NCBI GenBank assembly: GCA_945285405.1
Contig: CALYQJ010000006.1
Location: 1 to 64,000 of the forward strand
Direction: 5' to 3'
Length of the DNA: 64,000 nt
Source: an uncultured Lactobacillaceae bacterium
Lineage (GTDB): Bacteria; Bacillota; Bacilli; Lactobacillales; Lactobacillaceae
Each line of letters starts with the position of its first letter. Positions within the stretch are counted from its first letter, which is position 1. A program made the translations under genes and the position numbers. Below, piece by piece: positions 56,887-64,000 of the stretch. The notes under the pieces are model-generated. The model was not told the DNA's origin. It ran no database searches and saw only the letters and a list, made by a program, of their open reading frames with translations.

Positions 56887-58209
56887 ATGATTGATCGTAA
56901 TGGTAACTATTTTATTATCGGAATTAAAGGCTCAGGACTAAGTGCTTTAGCTGCTATCATGAAAAATGATGGGATAAAAGTAGCTGGATCCGATATTCCA
57001 GACTATGTTTTTACTCAAGATAAATTAAAAAAAGAAAAAATTAAGGTATATCCTTTTAATTCTAAAAATATTCAAGCTGGTCAAACAATTATTCAAGGAA
57101 ATTCCTTTAATGATGATCATCCCGAAGTTAAAAGGGCTAAAGAACTGCATTTACCCATAATGCGTTATCATGAATTTTTAGGAGAGTATCTAAAAGACTA
57201 TTTTTCAGTTGGAGTTTCTGGGGCACATGGTAAAACGACAACAACTGGAGTTTTAGCTCACATTTTAAATCATCAAGAAAAGATTAATTATTTAATAGGT
57301 GATGGTTCTGGCCAAGGTAATCCCAATTCTAATTTATTTGTTTTTGAAGCTGATGAATATGAACGTCATTTTACTAAATATTTTCCTGACTACTTAGTGA
57401 TTACAAACATTGACTTTGATCATCCCGATTATTTTCGAGATTTGAATGATGTAATCGATGCATTTAATACTATTGCTAAGCAAACAAAAAAACAAATTTT
57501 TGCATTTGGTGATGATGACAGCACTCATCAATTAGATACTTCGTGTCCAATATTATATTTTGGCTTTAAAAAAGATAACCAAGTTCAAATTGTTATAAAA
57601 GAAACAAAAAGAGCTTCAACTATATTTACACTAATCAAAGATGGTGAAGAAATAGGCACTTTTGAAACAAGTCTCCCTGGTCATCAGTATGTTGTTGATA
57701 TGACTGCAGCTATTTTGGTTGCAAAATCTTTTTCCTTAAGTAATGAAGATATTCAGGACCAAATTAATAGTTTTAAAGGTGTTGAAAGAAGATTTAATGT
57801 TAGCAAATTTAAGAAAGTAACAATTATTGATGATTATGCACATCATCCTAATGAAATTGCGGCTTCTATTGACTCTGCTCGGCAAATGTTTCCTGATAAA
57901 AAATTAACAGTTATTTTTCAACCACATACTTATACTCGAACTGCTAAATATCTTCAGGATTATGGTCGTGTATTAAGCGCAGCTGATAAAGTTTTTATAA
58001 CAGATATTTTTTCTTCTCCGCGAGAAAAAACAGGAACAGTTACAAATAATGATATTGTTAAATTAATTGGTTCTAAAGCACATGTTATTAGCCTTAATGA
58101 TATGTCTGATTTAGATCAAATTAGAAATGGTGTTCTCTTATTTATGGGAGCTGGCGATATTCAGAAATATGAACAAGCTTATCGAAAATCAAATCCAACT
58201 CAAGGCTGA
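56887..58209 (+). CDS. murC: UDP-N-acetylmuramate--L-alanine ligase
   Basis: 440 residues. The N-terminal substrate domain shows FIIGIKGSGLSALAAIMKND; the ATP loop is VGVSGAHGKTTTTGVLAH; the C-terminal part has IIDDYAHHPNEIAASI and VIFQPHTYTRT. It adds the first amino acid to UDP-MurNAc. The length is standard. Confidence 0.97.
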   Translation: MIDRNGNYFIIGIKGSGLSALAAIMKNDGIKVAGSDIPDYVFTQDKLKKEKIKVYPFNSKNIQAGQTIIQGNSFNDDHPEVKRAKELHLPIMRYHEFLGEYLKDYFSVGVSGAHGKTTTTGVLAHILNHQEKINYLIGDGSGQGNPNSNLFVFEADEYERHFTKYFPDYLVITNIDFDHPDYFRDLNDVIDAFNTIAKQTKKQIFAFGDDDSTHQLDTSCPILYFGFKKDNQVQIVIKETKRASTIFTLIKDGEEIGTFETSLPGHQYVVDMTAAILVAKSFSLSNEDIQDQINSFKGVERRFNVSKFKKVTIIDDYAHHPNEIAASIDSARQMFPDKKLTVIFQPHTYTRTAKYLQDYGRVLSAADKVFITDIFSSPREKTGTVTNNDIVKLIGSKAHVISLNDMSDLDQIRNGVLLFMGAGDIQKYEQAYRKSNPTQG

Positions 58210-58266
58210 TTGACTTTTAATTAAGATCAGTTAAACTATTAAAGATAAAGTAGAGGTAAGGATTTA

Positions 58267-59043
58267 ATGCAAAATAATATTTTTAAAAATAAAAATAATG
58301 AAAGAACAACGGAGTCAAATAGTACTGTAAATTCATACATTAATGTCCGTGATCAGGGTTTATCTAAATATTACAGCCTAGTTTACTTAATTATGTTTTC
58401 TGGCGTAGCAGTAACTACTATAATTTCGTGGTTGTTAGCATACCCCTTAAAAAATGTTTTCTTAAATTTTATTATGTCTAGTGGTAGCTTTGGTATTTTA
58501 GTCACTACTTTTGCACCTTTGATTTTAGTTTTCGTAATGGGGCATAATGCAAATAAAGATGCTCCAGCAAAAAATAATTTAATCTTATTTTTAATAATAT
58601 CAGCTTGTTATGGTGTAACAACTTCTTTAACTTTATTAGCTAGTTCTACAATAAATGTAGTTAATGCTTTAGGTGTTACTTCTTTAATCTTTTTATTAAT
58701 GTCAGTTTTAGGACGTAATACAAAAAATGATTTACAACGTGGACGACGAACTGCAATGATGTTACTTTTGGGAGTCATTTTAATTTCTGTAATTAATATT
58801 TTTACAAAAGCAGCTACACTACAGTGGATTTTAAATTATGCTATTTTAGGAATTTTTACTTGGATGATTGCTAGTGATCAGCAAAATATTAAAACAGCTT
58901 ATTATCAAATGGAAGATATGGGAGCAACTAGTACCACTATGGCTAATTATGCTACTTATTCTGCACTTGGTTTATATCTTGATATTCTGAATATTTTTAT
59001 GGTTTTAATTGAAATTTTTGGTGGCGGCAATAATCGAAATTAA
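58267..59043 (+). CDS. Bax inhibitor-1 family membrane protein
   Basis: 258 residues with seven membrane segments after a polar 35-residue start. The C-terminal pattern ATYSALGLYLDILNIFMVLI followed by FGG is typical of the BI-1/YccA family, proposed pH-sensitive calcium leak channels. Lactobacillar members often sit next to murC. The physiological role is unknown. Confidence 0.75.
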   Translation: MQNNIFKNKNNERTTESNSTVNSYINVRDQGLSKYYSLVYLIMFSGVAVTTIISWLLAYPLKNVFLNFIMSSGSFGILVTTFAPLILVFVMGHNANKDAPAKNNLILFLIISACYGVTTSLTLLASSTINVVNALGVTSLIFLLMSVLGRNTKNDLQRGRRTAMMLLLGVILISVINIFTKAATLQWILNYAILGIFTWMIASDQQNIKTAYYQMEDMGATSTTMANYATYSALGLYLDILNIFMVLIEIFGGGNNRN

Positions 59044-59064
59044 TTAAAAATTATTTTGAATTTT

Positions 59065-59103
59065 AAAAAGCGAAAATTTTTAAAAGAAATTTTCGCTTTT
59101 TTT
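59065..59103 (+). terminator. Terminator before polA
   Basis: AAAAAGCGAAAATTT pairs with AAATTTTCGCTTTTT, then more T residues. Confidence 0.88.
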
Positions 59104-59137
59104 AGCCTTTAAACATAATATTGGATAAAATAAAAGT

Positions 59138-61771
59138 ATGAAAAATAAAAAATTACTCTTACTTGATGGAAACTCTTTAGCTTATCGTTGTTTCTACGCA
59201 TTAAATGTAAAAAATTTTACTAATCACGAAGGGGCACCTACTAATGCTATTTATGGTTTTAAAAGGATACTTGATGCAATTTTAAAAGAAATTAAACCAA
59301 CAAATATTTTAGCTGCCTTTGACGCTTCAAATAAAACTTTTAGAAACGACCTTTATTCGGATTATAAATCGGGTCGATCTAAAACTCCTGATGAATTATT
59401 CGAGCAATTTCCAGCTATTCATCAAATGCTTAATCTAATGGGAATTAAAGATTATGAATTGGTAAATTATGAAGCAGATGACATTATTGGGACTTTAGCT
59501 CAACAAGGCAATAATGCAAAAATGGAAGTAGCCATTGTAACAGGTGATCGAGATTTAACTCAATTGGTTAATGATCATACTACTGTTTATATCACTCAAA
59601 AAGGTTTTTCAACCTATGAAACTTATACTCCTTCATATATAAAGAAAAAGTTAGGTATAGAATCTAAACAAATTATAGATTTAAAAGCTCTAACTGGAGA
59701 TACTTCAGATAATTATCCTGGAGTAAAAGGAATAGGTGAAAAAACAGCCTTAAAACTTTTAAAGCAATATTCAACATTAGAAGAGTTATACGATCATTTG
59801 AACGAATTTAAACAAAGTAAATTAAAAGAAAATTTAATTAATGATCAAAAACAAGCTTTTCAAGCCAAAAAATTAGCAACAATAATTCGAAATTCTCCAA
59901 TTAAAATTACTTTAGAAGAAACTAATTTTTCTCCAGTAGATCAGGATGGATTAAACAAATTTTTTGAAAAATATGATATGAGGTCCTTCTTAAATAATCA
60001 GTCATTACAAAAGCAAGAAGATATTTCAAAAGAGAAGCAAGTTCCAACTTATCAAATCTTGGATAAGTCTAATTTTGAAGATGTAAAAAAATTACAAAAT
60101 CCATTAATTTATTTTGAAACTTTTAATCAAAATTATCACGAAGCTGAAATTAAGGCAGTGATTATCGCACAACGTGACCAGATTTTTGTTGCTAAAGACT
60201 TTAGTTTATTGAATAGTAGCATTTTTATGAATTTTAATAGTATTAATACATATGATGCAAAAAAGACTTATATTCTTGCTAAACGCTATAATTGGAAATT
60301 GCCGCCAATAAAATATGATTTAATGATTGCTTCTTATGTTGATGATTCAAGTCATAGTGATGAAAATCTTGCAACGACAATCAATGATTATTTTGATAAG
60401 TTTATCTTATCTGATGAAGCTGTTTATGGTAAAGGAGTTAAGATTTCTTTACCAGAAGATGAAAATAATCTTTTTGACCATTTAGCAAAAAAGGCAGAGG
60501 GATATTTTTTAGCTAAAGATGTGGTTGATGCTCATTTAAGAATGCATGAACAAGAACCTCTCTTAAATCAAATTGAATTACCTTTATCAAAAGTTTTAGC
60601 TAAAATGGAAATTGAGGGCATAAAACTCAATAAAAATGAATTAAAAGAAATGGGTAAAGAATTTGATGCTAGTATTTCTGATTTAGAAGCTAAGATTTTT
60701 ACTGAAGTTGGTCAAGAATTTAATTTAAATTCACCTAAACAGCTATCAAATATTCTTTTTAATGTAATGAATTTGCCTCCTGCTAAAAAAACTAAAACTG
60801 GTTATTCAACTTCAGTAGATGTCTTAGAATCTTTACGTCCAAAGTCCCAAGTTGTTGGTTGGATTTTAGATTATCGCCAATTGGCAAAGCTAAAGTCAAC
60901 ATATGTAGAAGGATTACAAAAATTTGACTTCGGTAATGGGATTATTCATACACGATTTCTACAAACACTTACTTCAACTGGTCGTTTATCATCTGTTGAC
61001 CCAAATTTACAAAATATTCCTGCAAGGGGAATGGGTAAAATTATTCGAAAAGCTTTTACAGCAAGACAAAAGGGTTGGAAACTTTTTTCTTCAGATTATT
61101 CTCAAGTTGAATTGAGAGTATTAGCACATATATCTAAAGATCCTCATATGATTGAAGCTTTTAAAGAAGATAAAGATATTCATCAAGCAACTGCTCAAAA
61201 AATTTTTAAGTTAAGTCCAGGATCAGAAGTAACGCCAGATATGCGTAGAGTAGCCAAAGCAACTAATTTTGGAATAGTATATGGCATCTCAGATTATGGT
61301 TTATCTAAAAATATAGGGATTAGTAGAAAAGAAGCTGCAAATTTTATTAATGCTTATTTTGAACAATATCCTTTAGTTAAGGCATATATGGATGAGGCTG
61401 TAAAATTTGCTAGAGAAAATGGGTACGTTGAGACTTTATCTCATAGACGACGATATTTACCAGACATTCATGCAAAGAATTTTAATTTACGTCATTTTGC
61501 TGAAAGAACTGCAATGAATACTCCTATTCAAGGAAGTGCAGCTGATATTATTAAAATTGCAATGGTTAGCATTCAAAATTATTTAGTTGATCAACAGTTA
61601 AAGTCCAAAATGATATTACAAGTTCATGATGAATTAACATTTGAAGTAGCTCCTGGTGAAGAAAAAATTATTGCAGAAATGGTACCAAAGTTGATGGATT
61701 CAGCATTTAAATTAGCCGTACCTTTAAAAGTTGAAAGTCATTTCGGTCCTACTTGGTTTGATGTTCATTAG
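59138..61771 (+). CDS. polA: DNA polymerase I
   Basis: 877 residues. The N-terminal 5'-3' exonuclease is intact (LLLDGNSLAYRCFYAL, DIIGTLAQQG, TGDRDLTQLV, GDTSDNYPGVKGIGEKTA). The central 3'-5' exonuclease region lacks the acidic metal ligands: the DxE motif reads YFETF, so proofreading is probably lost, as in Bacillus Pol I. The polymerase motifs A (SSDYSQVELRVLAHIS), B (RRVAKATNFGIVYGIS) and C (LQVHDELTFEV) are complete. It works in gap filling and Okazaki fragment processing. No strong ribosome binding site is seen before the ATG. Confidence 0.97.
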   Translation: MKNKKLLLLDGNSLAYRCFYALNVKNFTNHEGAPTNAIYGFKRILDAILKEIKPTNILAAFDASNKTFRNDLYSDYKSGRSKTPDELFEQFPAIHQMLNLMGIKDYELVNYEADDIIGTLAQQGNNAKMEVAIVTGDRDLTQLVNDHTTVYITQKGFSTYETYTPSYIKKKLGIESKQIIDLKALTGDTSDNYPGVKGIGEKTALKLLKQYSTLEELYDHLNEFKQSKLKENLINDQKQAFQAKKLATIIRNSPIKITLEETNFSPVDQDGLNKFFEKYDMRSFLNNQSLQKQEDISKEKQVPTYQILDKSNFEDVKKLQNPLIYFETFNQNYHEAEIKAVIIAQRDQIFVAKDFSLLNSSIFMNFNSINTYDAKKTYILAKRYNWKLPPIKYDLMIASYVDDSSHSDENLATTINDYFDKFILSDEAVYGKGVKISLPEDENNLFDHLAKKAEGYFLAKDVVDAHLRMHEQEPLLNQIELPLSKVLAKMEIEGIKLNKNELKEMGKEFDASISDLEAKIFTEVGQEFNLNSPKQLSNILFNVMNLPPAKKTKTGYSTSVDVLESLRPKSQVVGWILDYRQLAKLKSTYVEGLQKFDFGNGIIHTRFLQTLTSTGRLSSVDPNLQNIPARGMGKIIRKAFTARQKGWKLFSSDYSQVELRVLAHISKDPHMIEAFKEDKDIHQATAQKIFKLSPGSEVTPDMRRVAKATNFGIVYGISDYGLSKNIGISRKEAANFINAYFEQYPLVKAYMDEAVKFARENGYVETLSHRRRYLPDIHAKNFNLRHFAERTAMNTPIQGSAADIIKIAMVSIQNYLVDQQLKSKMILQVHDELTFEVAPGEEKIIAEMVPKLMDSAFKLAVPLKVESHFGPTWFDVH

Positions 61772-61789
61772 AAAAATGGAGAAATTTCT

Positions 61790-62617
61790 ATGCCTGAATT
61801 GCCCGAAGTCCAAACAGTAATTAATAATTTAAAACCTTTAGTTATTGGTCATACAATAACTAAAGTTGACATTTTTTATCCAAAAATGATCCTTAATGAT
61901 TCACATGAATTTATAAATAGCTTAATAAATTTAAAATTTATAAATATTAGAAGAAGAGGTAAGTATATCCTTTTTGATTTATCTAATAATGAAAGCTTAA
62001 TTAGTCATTTACGAATGGAGGGTAAGTATAGTGTACTTGAAAATAATGCCGATTTACCTGCTCATAGTCATGTCGTTTTTTGGTTAGAAAATGGTTCAAA
62101 AATAGTTTACCATGATACCCGAAAATTTGGGCGAATGCATTTAGTTAAAACAAATCAGGTAGCAGATACTAAAGAAATTAAAAAATTGGGTTGGGAACCC
62201 TTTGATCCACAATTTACTCCGGAAGTTTTTTTAAACTTATTACATACTCGTCATGGAAAAATTAAAGTGGCATTACTTTCACAGGATTTAGTTGTAGGAT
62301 TAGGTAATATTTATGTTGACGAAGTTTTGTATTATGCACATATTCATCCAAAAAGTAATCCCAGCCACTTAACTTTATTAGATGCTACTTTATTACAAGA
62401 AGGAATTAAAACAATATTGAAATTAGCCATTAAAAAAGGGGGAACAACAATTTTTAGTTTTAAAAATGCTAACGGGGAAATTGGACATTTTCAAAACTAC
62501 TTAAAAGTTCATTCTCAGAATAATAAATTATGTGAACGTGACCATGCAAAAATTCAAAAAATTAAGTTAAATGGACGTTCAACTTATTTTTGCCCAAAAT
62601 GTCAAGTCCTCAAATAA
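61790..62617 (+). CDS. mutM: Formamidopyrimidine-DNA glycosylase with altered zinc finger
   Basis: 275 residues. The catalytic Pro2-Glu3 start is MPELPEVQTV, and the H2TH region VGLGNIYVDEVLYYAHIHP is normal. It removes 8-oxoguanine and has lyase activity. The C-terminal zinc finger normally reads C-x-R-C ... C-P-x-C; here it is CERDHAKI ... FCPKCQ, so the second cysteine is Asp followed by His. Zinc might be held by other ligands. The gene overlaps coaE and lies directly after polA. Confidence 0.95.
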   Translation: MPELPEVQTVINNLKPLVIGHTITKVDIFYPKMILNDSHEFINSLINLKFINIRRRGKYILFDLSNNESLISHLRMEGKYSVLENNADLPAHSHVVFWLENGSKIVYHDTRKFGRMHLVKTNQVADTKEIKKLGWEPFDPQFTPEVFLNLLHTRHGKIKVALLSQDLVVGLGNIYVDEVLYYAHIHPKSNPSHLTLLDATLLQEGIKTILKLAIKKGGTTIFSFKNANGEIGHFQNYLKVHSQNNKLCERDHAKIQKIKLNGRSTYFCPKCQVLK

Positions 62618-63186
62618 TTGGAATAACTGGAGGGATAGGAACCGGAAAAACCTTTGTATGTAAAATTATTGCCAATTATGGTTTTTCGGTTTTAAATTCT
62701 GATAAAATTGCCCATCAAGTACTAAACAAAAATAAGCAAGTAATTGATATAGTTAAAAAAAATTTTGGTACGCAAGTTATTGCAGCAGATGGATCTATTG
62801 ATCGAAAAAAATTAGGGCAAATTGTTTTTAAAGATTTTTCAAAATTAAAAATTTTAAATCATATTCTTGATTCGTATTTAAAAGAAGCAATTTTTAAAGA
62901 AGTCCAAAAGGCACCAAAGCCAGTTTTTATTGAAATTCCTCTACTTTATGAGCAAAATTATCAATCTAGATTAGATCAGGTAATTGTAGTTTATGCTGAT
63001 AATCTTACGGCAATTAAACGAATACAAAAACGTGATCATATTGATAAACAATTTGCAATAAAAAAAGTAAAGTCGCAAATGTCAATTAGAAAAAAAATGA
63101 AGATGACTAAATATTTGATAAATACTACTGATCCTCAAGTTCAAAAACAAGTTCATTTAATATTGCAAGAGCTAAAATTAATCTAG
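62599..63186 (+). CDS. coaE: Dephospho-CoA kinase
   Basis: 195 residues from the ATG at 62599, inside the last codons of mutM. A TTG at 62590 would add three residues. The P-loop is IIGITGGIGTGKTFVCK; LNSDKIAHQVL and IFIEIPLLYE-like (VFIEIPLLYEQNY) segments are typical, as is RIQKRDHIDKQFAIKKVKSQ. It makes CoA from dephospho-CoA. No separate ribosome binding site is needed if translation is coupled. Confidence 0.95.
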   Translation: MSSPQIIGITGGIGTGKTFVCKIIANYGFSVLNSDKIAHQVLNKNKQVIDIVKKNFGTQVIAADGSIDRKKLGQIVFKDFSKLKILNHILDSYLKEAIFKEVQKAPKPVFIEIPLLYEQNYQSRLDQVIVVYADNLTAIKRIQKRDHIDKQFAIKKVKSQMSIRKKMKMTKYLINTTDPQVQKQVHLILQELKLI

Positions 63187-63215
63187 AATTCATATAGATA
63201 AAAAAGGAGTAAATT

Positions 63216-63734
63216 GTGAAATGTCCTAATTGTGGTTTCTCAGAAACTAGAGTTGTTGATAGTAGACCCACTAAATTAAACACTGCTATTCGTCGTAGAC
63301 GTCAATGTGAGAATTGTAAGTTCAAATTTACCACCTTTGAAAAAATTGAATCAGCGCCATTGATCGTTGTCAAAAAAAATGGTTCTAACCAGGTTTTTGA
63401 TCGTAATAAAATTTATCGTGGTCTAGTCCGTGCTGCTGAAAAGCGAAATATTAGTAAAGAAGTGCTTAGTAAAATTGTTGAAGAAATTGAAGAACATATT
63501 CGTTTAGGAAGTGAATATGAAGTTACTACACGTCAAATTGGTGATATGGTTATGAAAAGATTAGCTACCGTTGATGAAGTGGCTTATATCCGTTTTGCCA
63601 GTGTTTATCGTGAATTTTCAAGTATCGATATGTTTTTAGCAGAACTTCAAAGTATGTCTAGAAAAAACAAAAAGAAAAGGGCAAAATTAAAAACATCTGA
63701 TAATACCAATATAAGGAAAAAAATTAATGACTAA
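63216..63734 (+). CDS. nrdR: Ribonucleotide reductase regulator NrdR
   Basis: 172 residues from a GTG with AAGGAG upstream. The zinc ribbon is MKCPNCGFSETRVVDSRP with a second pair in RRQCENCKFKFTT; the ATP-cone domain follows (IVVKKNGSNQVFDRNKIYRG, DEVAYIRFASVYREF). It represses nrd operons when dATP is bound. Its stop overlaps the dnaB start by eight bases. Confidence 0.97.
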   Translation: MKCPNCGFSETRVVDSRPTKLNTAIRRRRQCENCKFKFTTFEKIESAPLIVVKKNGSNQVFDRNKIYRGLVRAAEKRNISKEVLSKIVEEIEEHIRLGSEYEVTTRQIGDMVMKRLATVDEVAYIRFASVYREFSSIDMFLAELQSMSRKNKKKRAKLKTSDNTNIRKKIND

Positions 63735-64000
63735 AAGAAAAATTAAAGCTTATAACGGCTTTTTAGTTACTAATATTAATTATTTTTCAGATTTTAGCCA
63801 ACAAGTTTTAACAGATTTATATCTTCCAATTATTGGTGCAAAATCTTACACTTTATATTTATATTTTTGGAGTTTAACTAAAAAAAAATTGGTGTCTATG
63901 GATCGTTTCGAACATACTAGAATAATTAATGCATTAGGAATTAGTTTGGATGATCTTAATGAGGCATTATTACACCTTGAAGGAATTGGACTTTTGAGGA
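63727..64000 (+). CDS. dnaB: Replication initiation/membrane attachment protein DnaB, partial
   Basis: The first 91 codons up to the window edge. The N-terminal winged-helix region of DnaB/DnaD-type helicase loaders is seen (YNGFLVTNINYFSDFSQQVL, TDLYLPIIGAKSYTLYLYFW). The nrdR-dnaB(-dnaI) order is the usual Firmicute arrangement and supports the call. The gene continues beyond 64000. Confidence 0.88.
   Translation, partial: MTKRKIKAYNGFLVTNINYFSDFSQQVLTDLYLPIIGAKSYTLYLYFWSLTKKKLVSMDRFEHTRIINALGISLDDLNEALLHLEGIGLLR

Overview
The window is a chromosome segment from a very AT-rich, low-GC Gram-positive bacterium of the Lactobacillaceae. This is inferred from gene content and order: rpoE-proC-pyrG-murA-rpmE2, pheST-mltG-greA-liaFSR, argS-argR, ecsAB-trmB, and polA-mutM-coaE-nrdR-dnaB, together with several PTS genes, an NADH-oxidase-type flavoprotein, DUF4828/HD and DUF3737/DUF915 genes and a second murA-type enzyme. 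The base composition resembles insect- or plant-associated lactobacilli, but the species cannot be named from this sequence.

Region 1 (1 to about 6.4 kb) is accessory DNA. Its left part (1-1.5 kb) is clearly richer in G+C than the rest and holds the decayed end of a prophage-type replication module on the minus strand: a sigma-70 region-4-like regulator, a small protein, a 5'-truncated and frameshifted DUF2800 gene, and the first codons of a probable DUF2815 gene. Divergent from it is a two-gene anti-phage system of the Hachiman type (hamA, 1840-3162; hamB, 3146-5761). A small XRE-type HTH gene follows that has lost an in-frame start. HamA carries an unusual N-terminal extension and lacks the usual acidic/lysine pair where its nuclease motif is expected.

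Region 2 (6.4-10.5 kb) holds an NmrA-like reductase with an Rrf2 regulator that appears to start at an ATT codon, a SigH/ComX-like sigma factor, a DUF4828 protein and an HD-domain phosphohydrolase. Region 3 (10.5-25.5 kb) is a long plus-strand block of core genes: RNA polymerase delta, proline synthesis, CTP synthase with an attenuator leader, cell-wall precursor enzymes (murA, murF), L31, PheRS, MltG, GreA and a LiaFSR-like envelope-stress system with a truncated LiaF.

Region 4 (25.5-31.8 kb) is a sugar-uptake island: an EIICB permease, a PHP-type hydrolase, an RpiR regulator on the opposite strand, a GH1 6-phospho-beta-glucosidase and detached lactose/cellobiose-type IIB and IIA proteins. 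Region 5 (31.9-38.8 kb) has redox and surface genes: an SDR, an NADH oxidase/CoA-disulfide-reductase-like enzyme, a DUF915 hydrolase with a DUF3737 protein behind a MerR-type promoter, and a YfhO membrane protein.

Region 6 (38.8-64 kb) is housekeeping: two penicillin-binding proteins, L33, tRNA-Ser(GGA), tRNA-Leu(CAG), tRNA-Gly(CCC), NAD(P)HX dehydratase, ArgRS and ArgR, the YhaO/YhaN nuclease-ATPase pair, PrsA, HIT, EcsAB, TrmB, a thioredoxin, YtpR, MurC, a Bax-inhibitor-like protein, DNA polymerase I, MutM, CoaE, NrdR and the start of DnaB.
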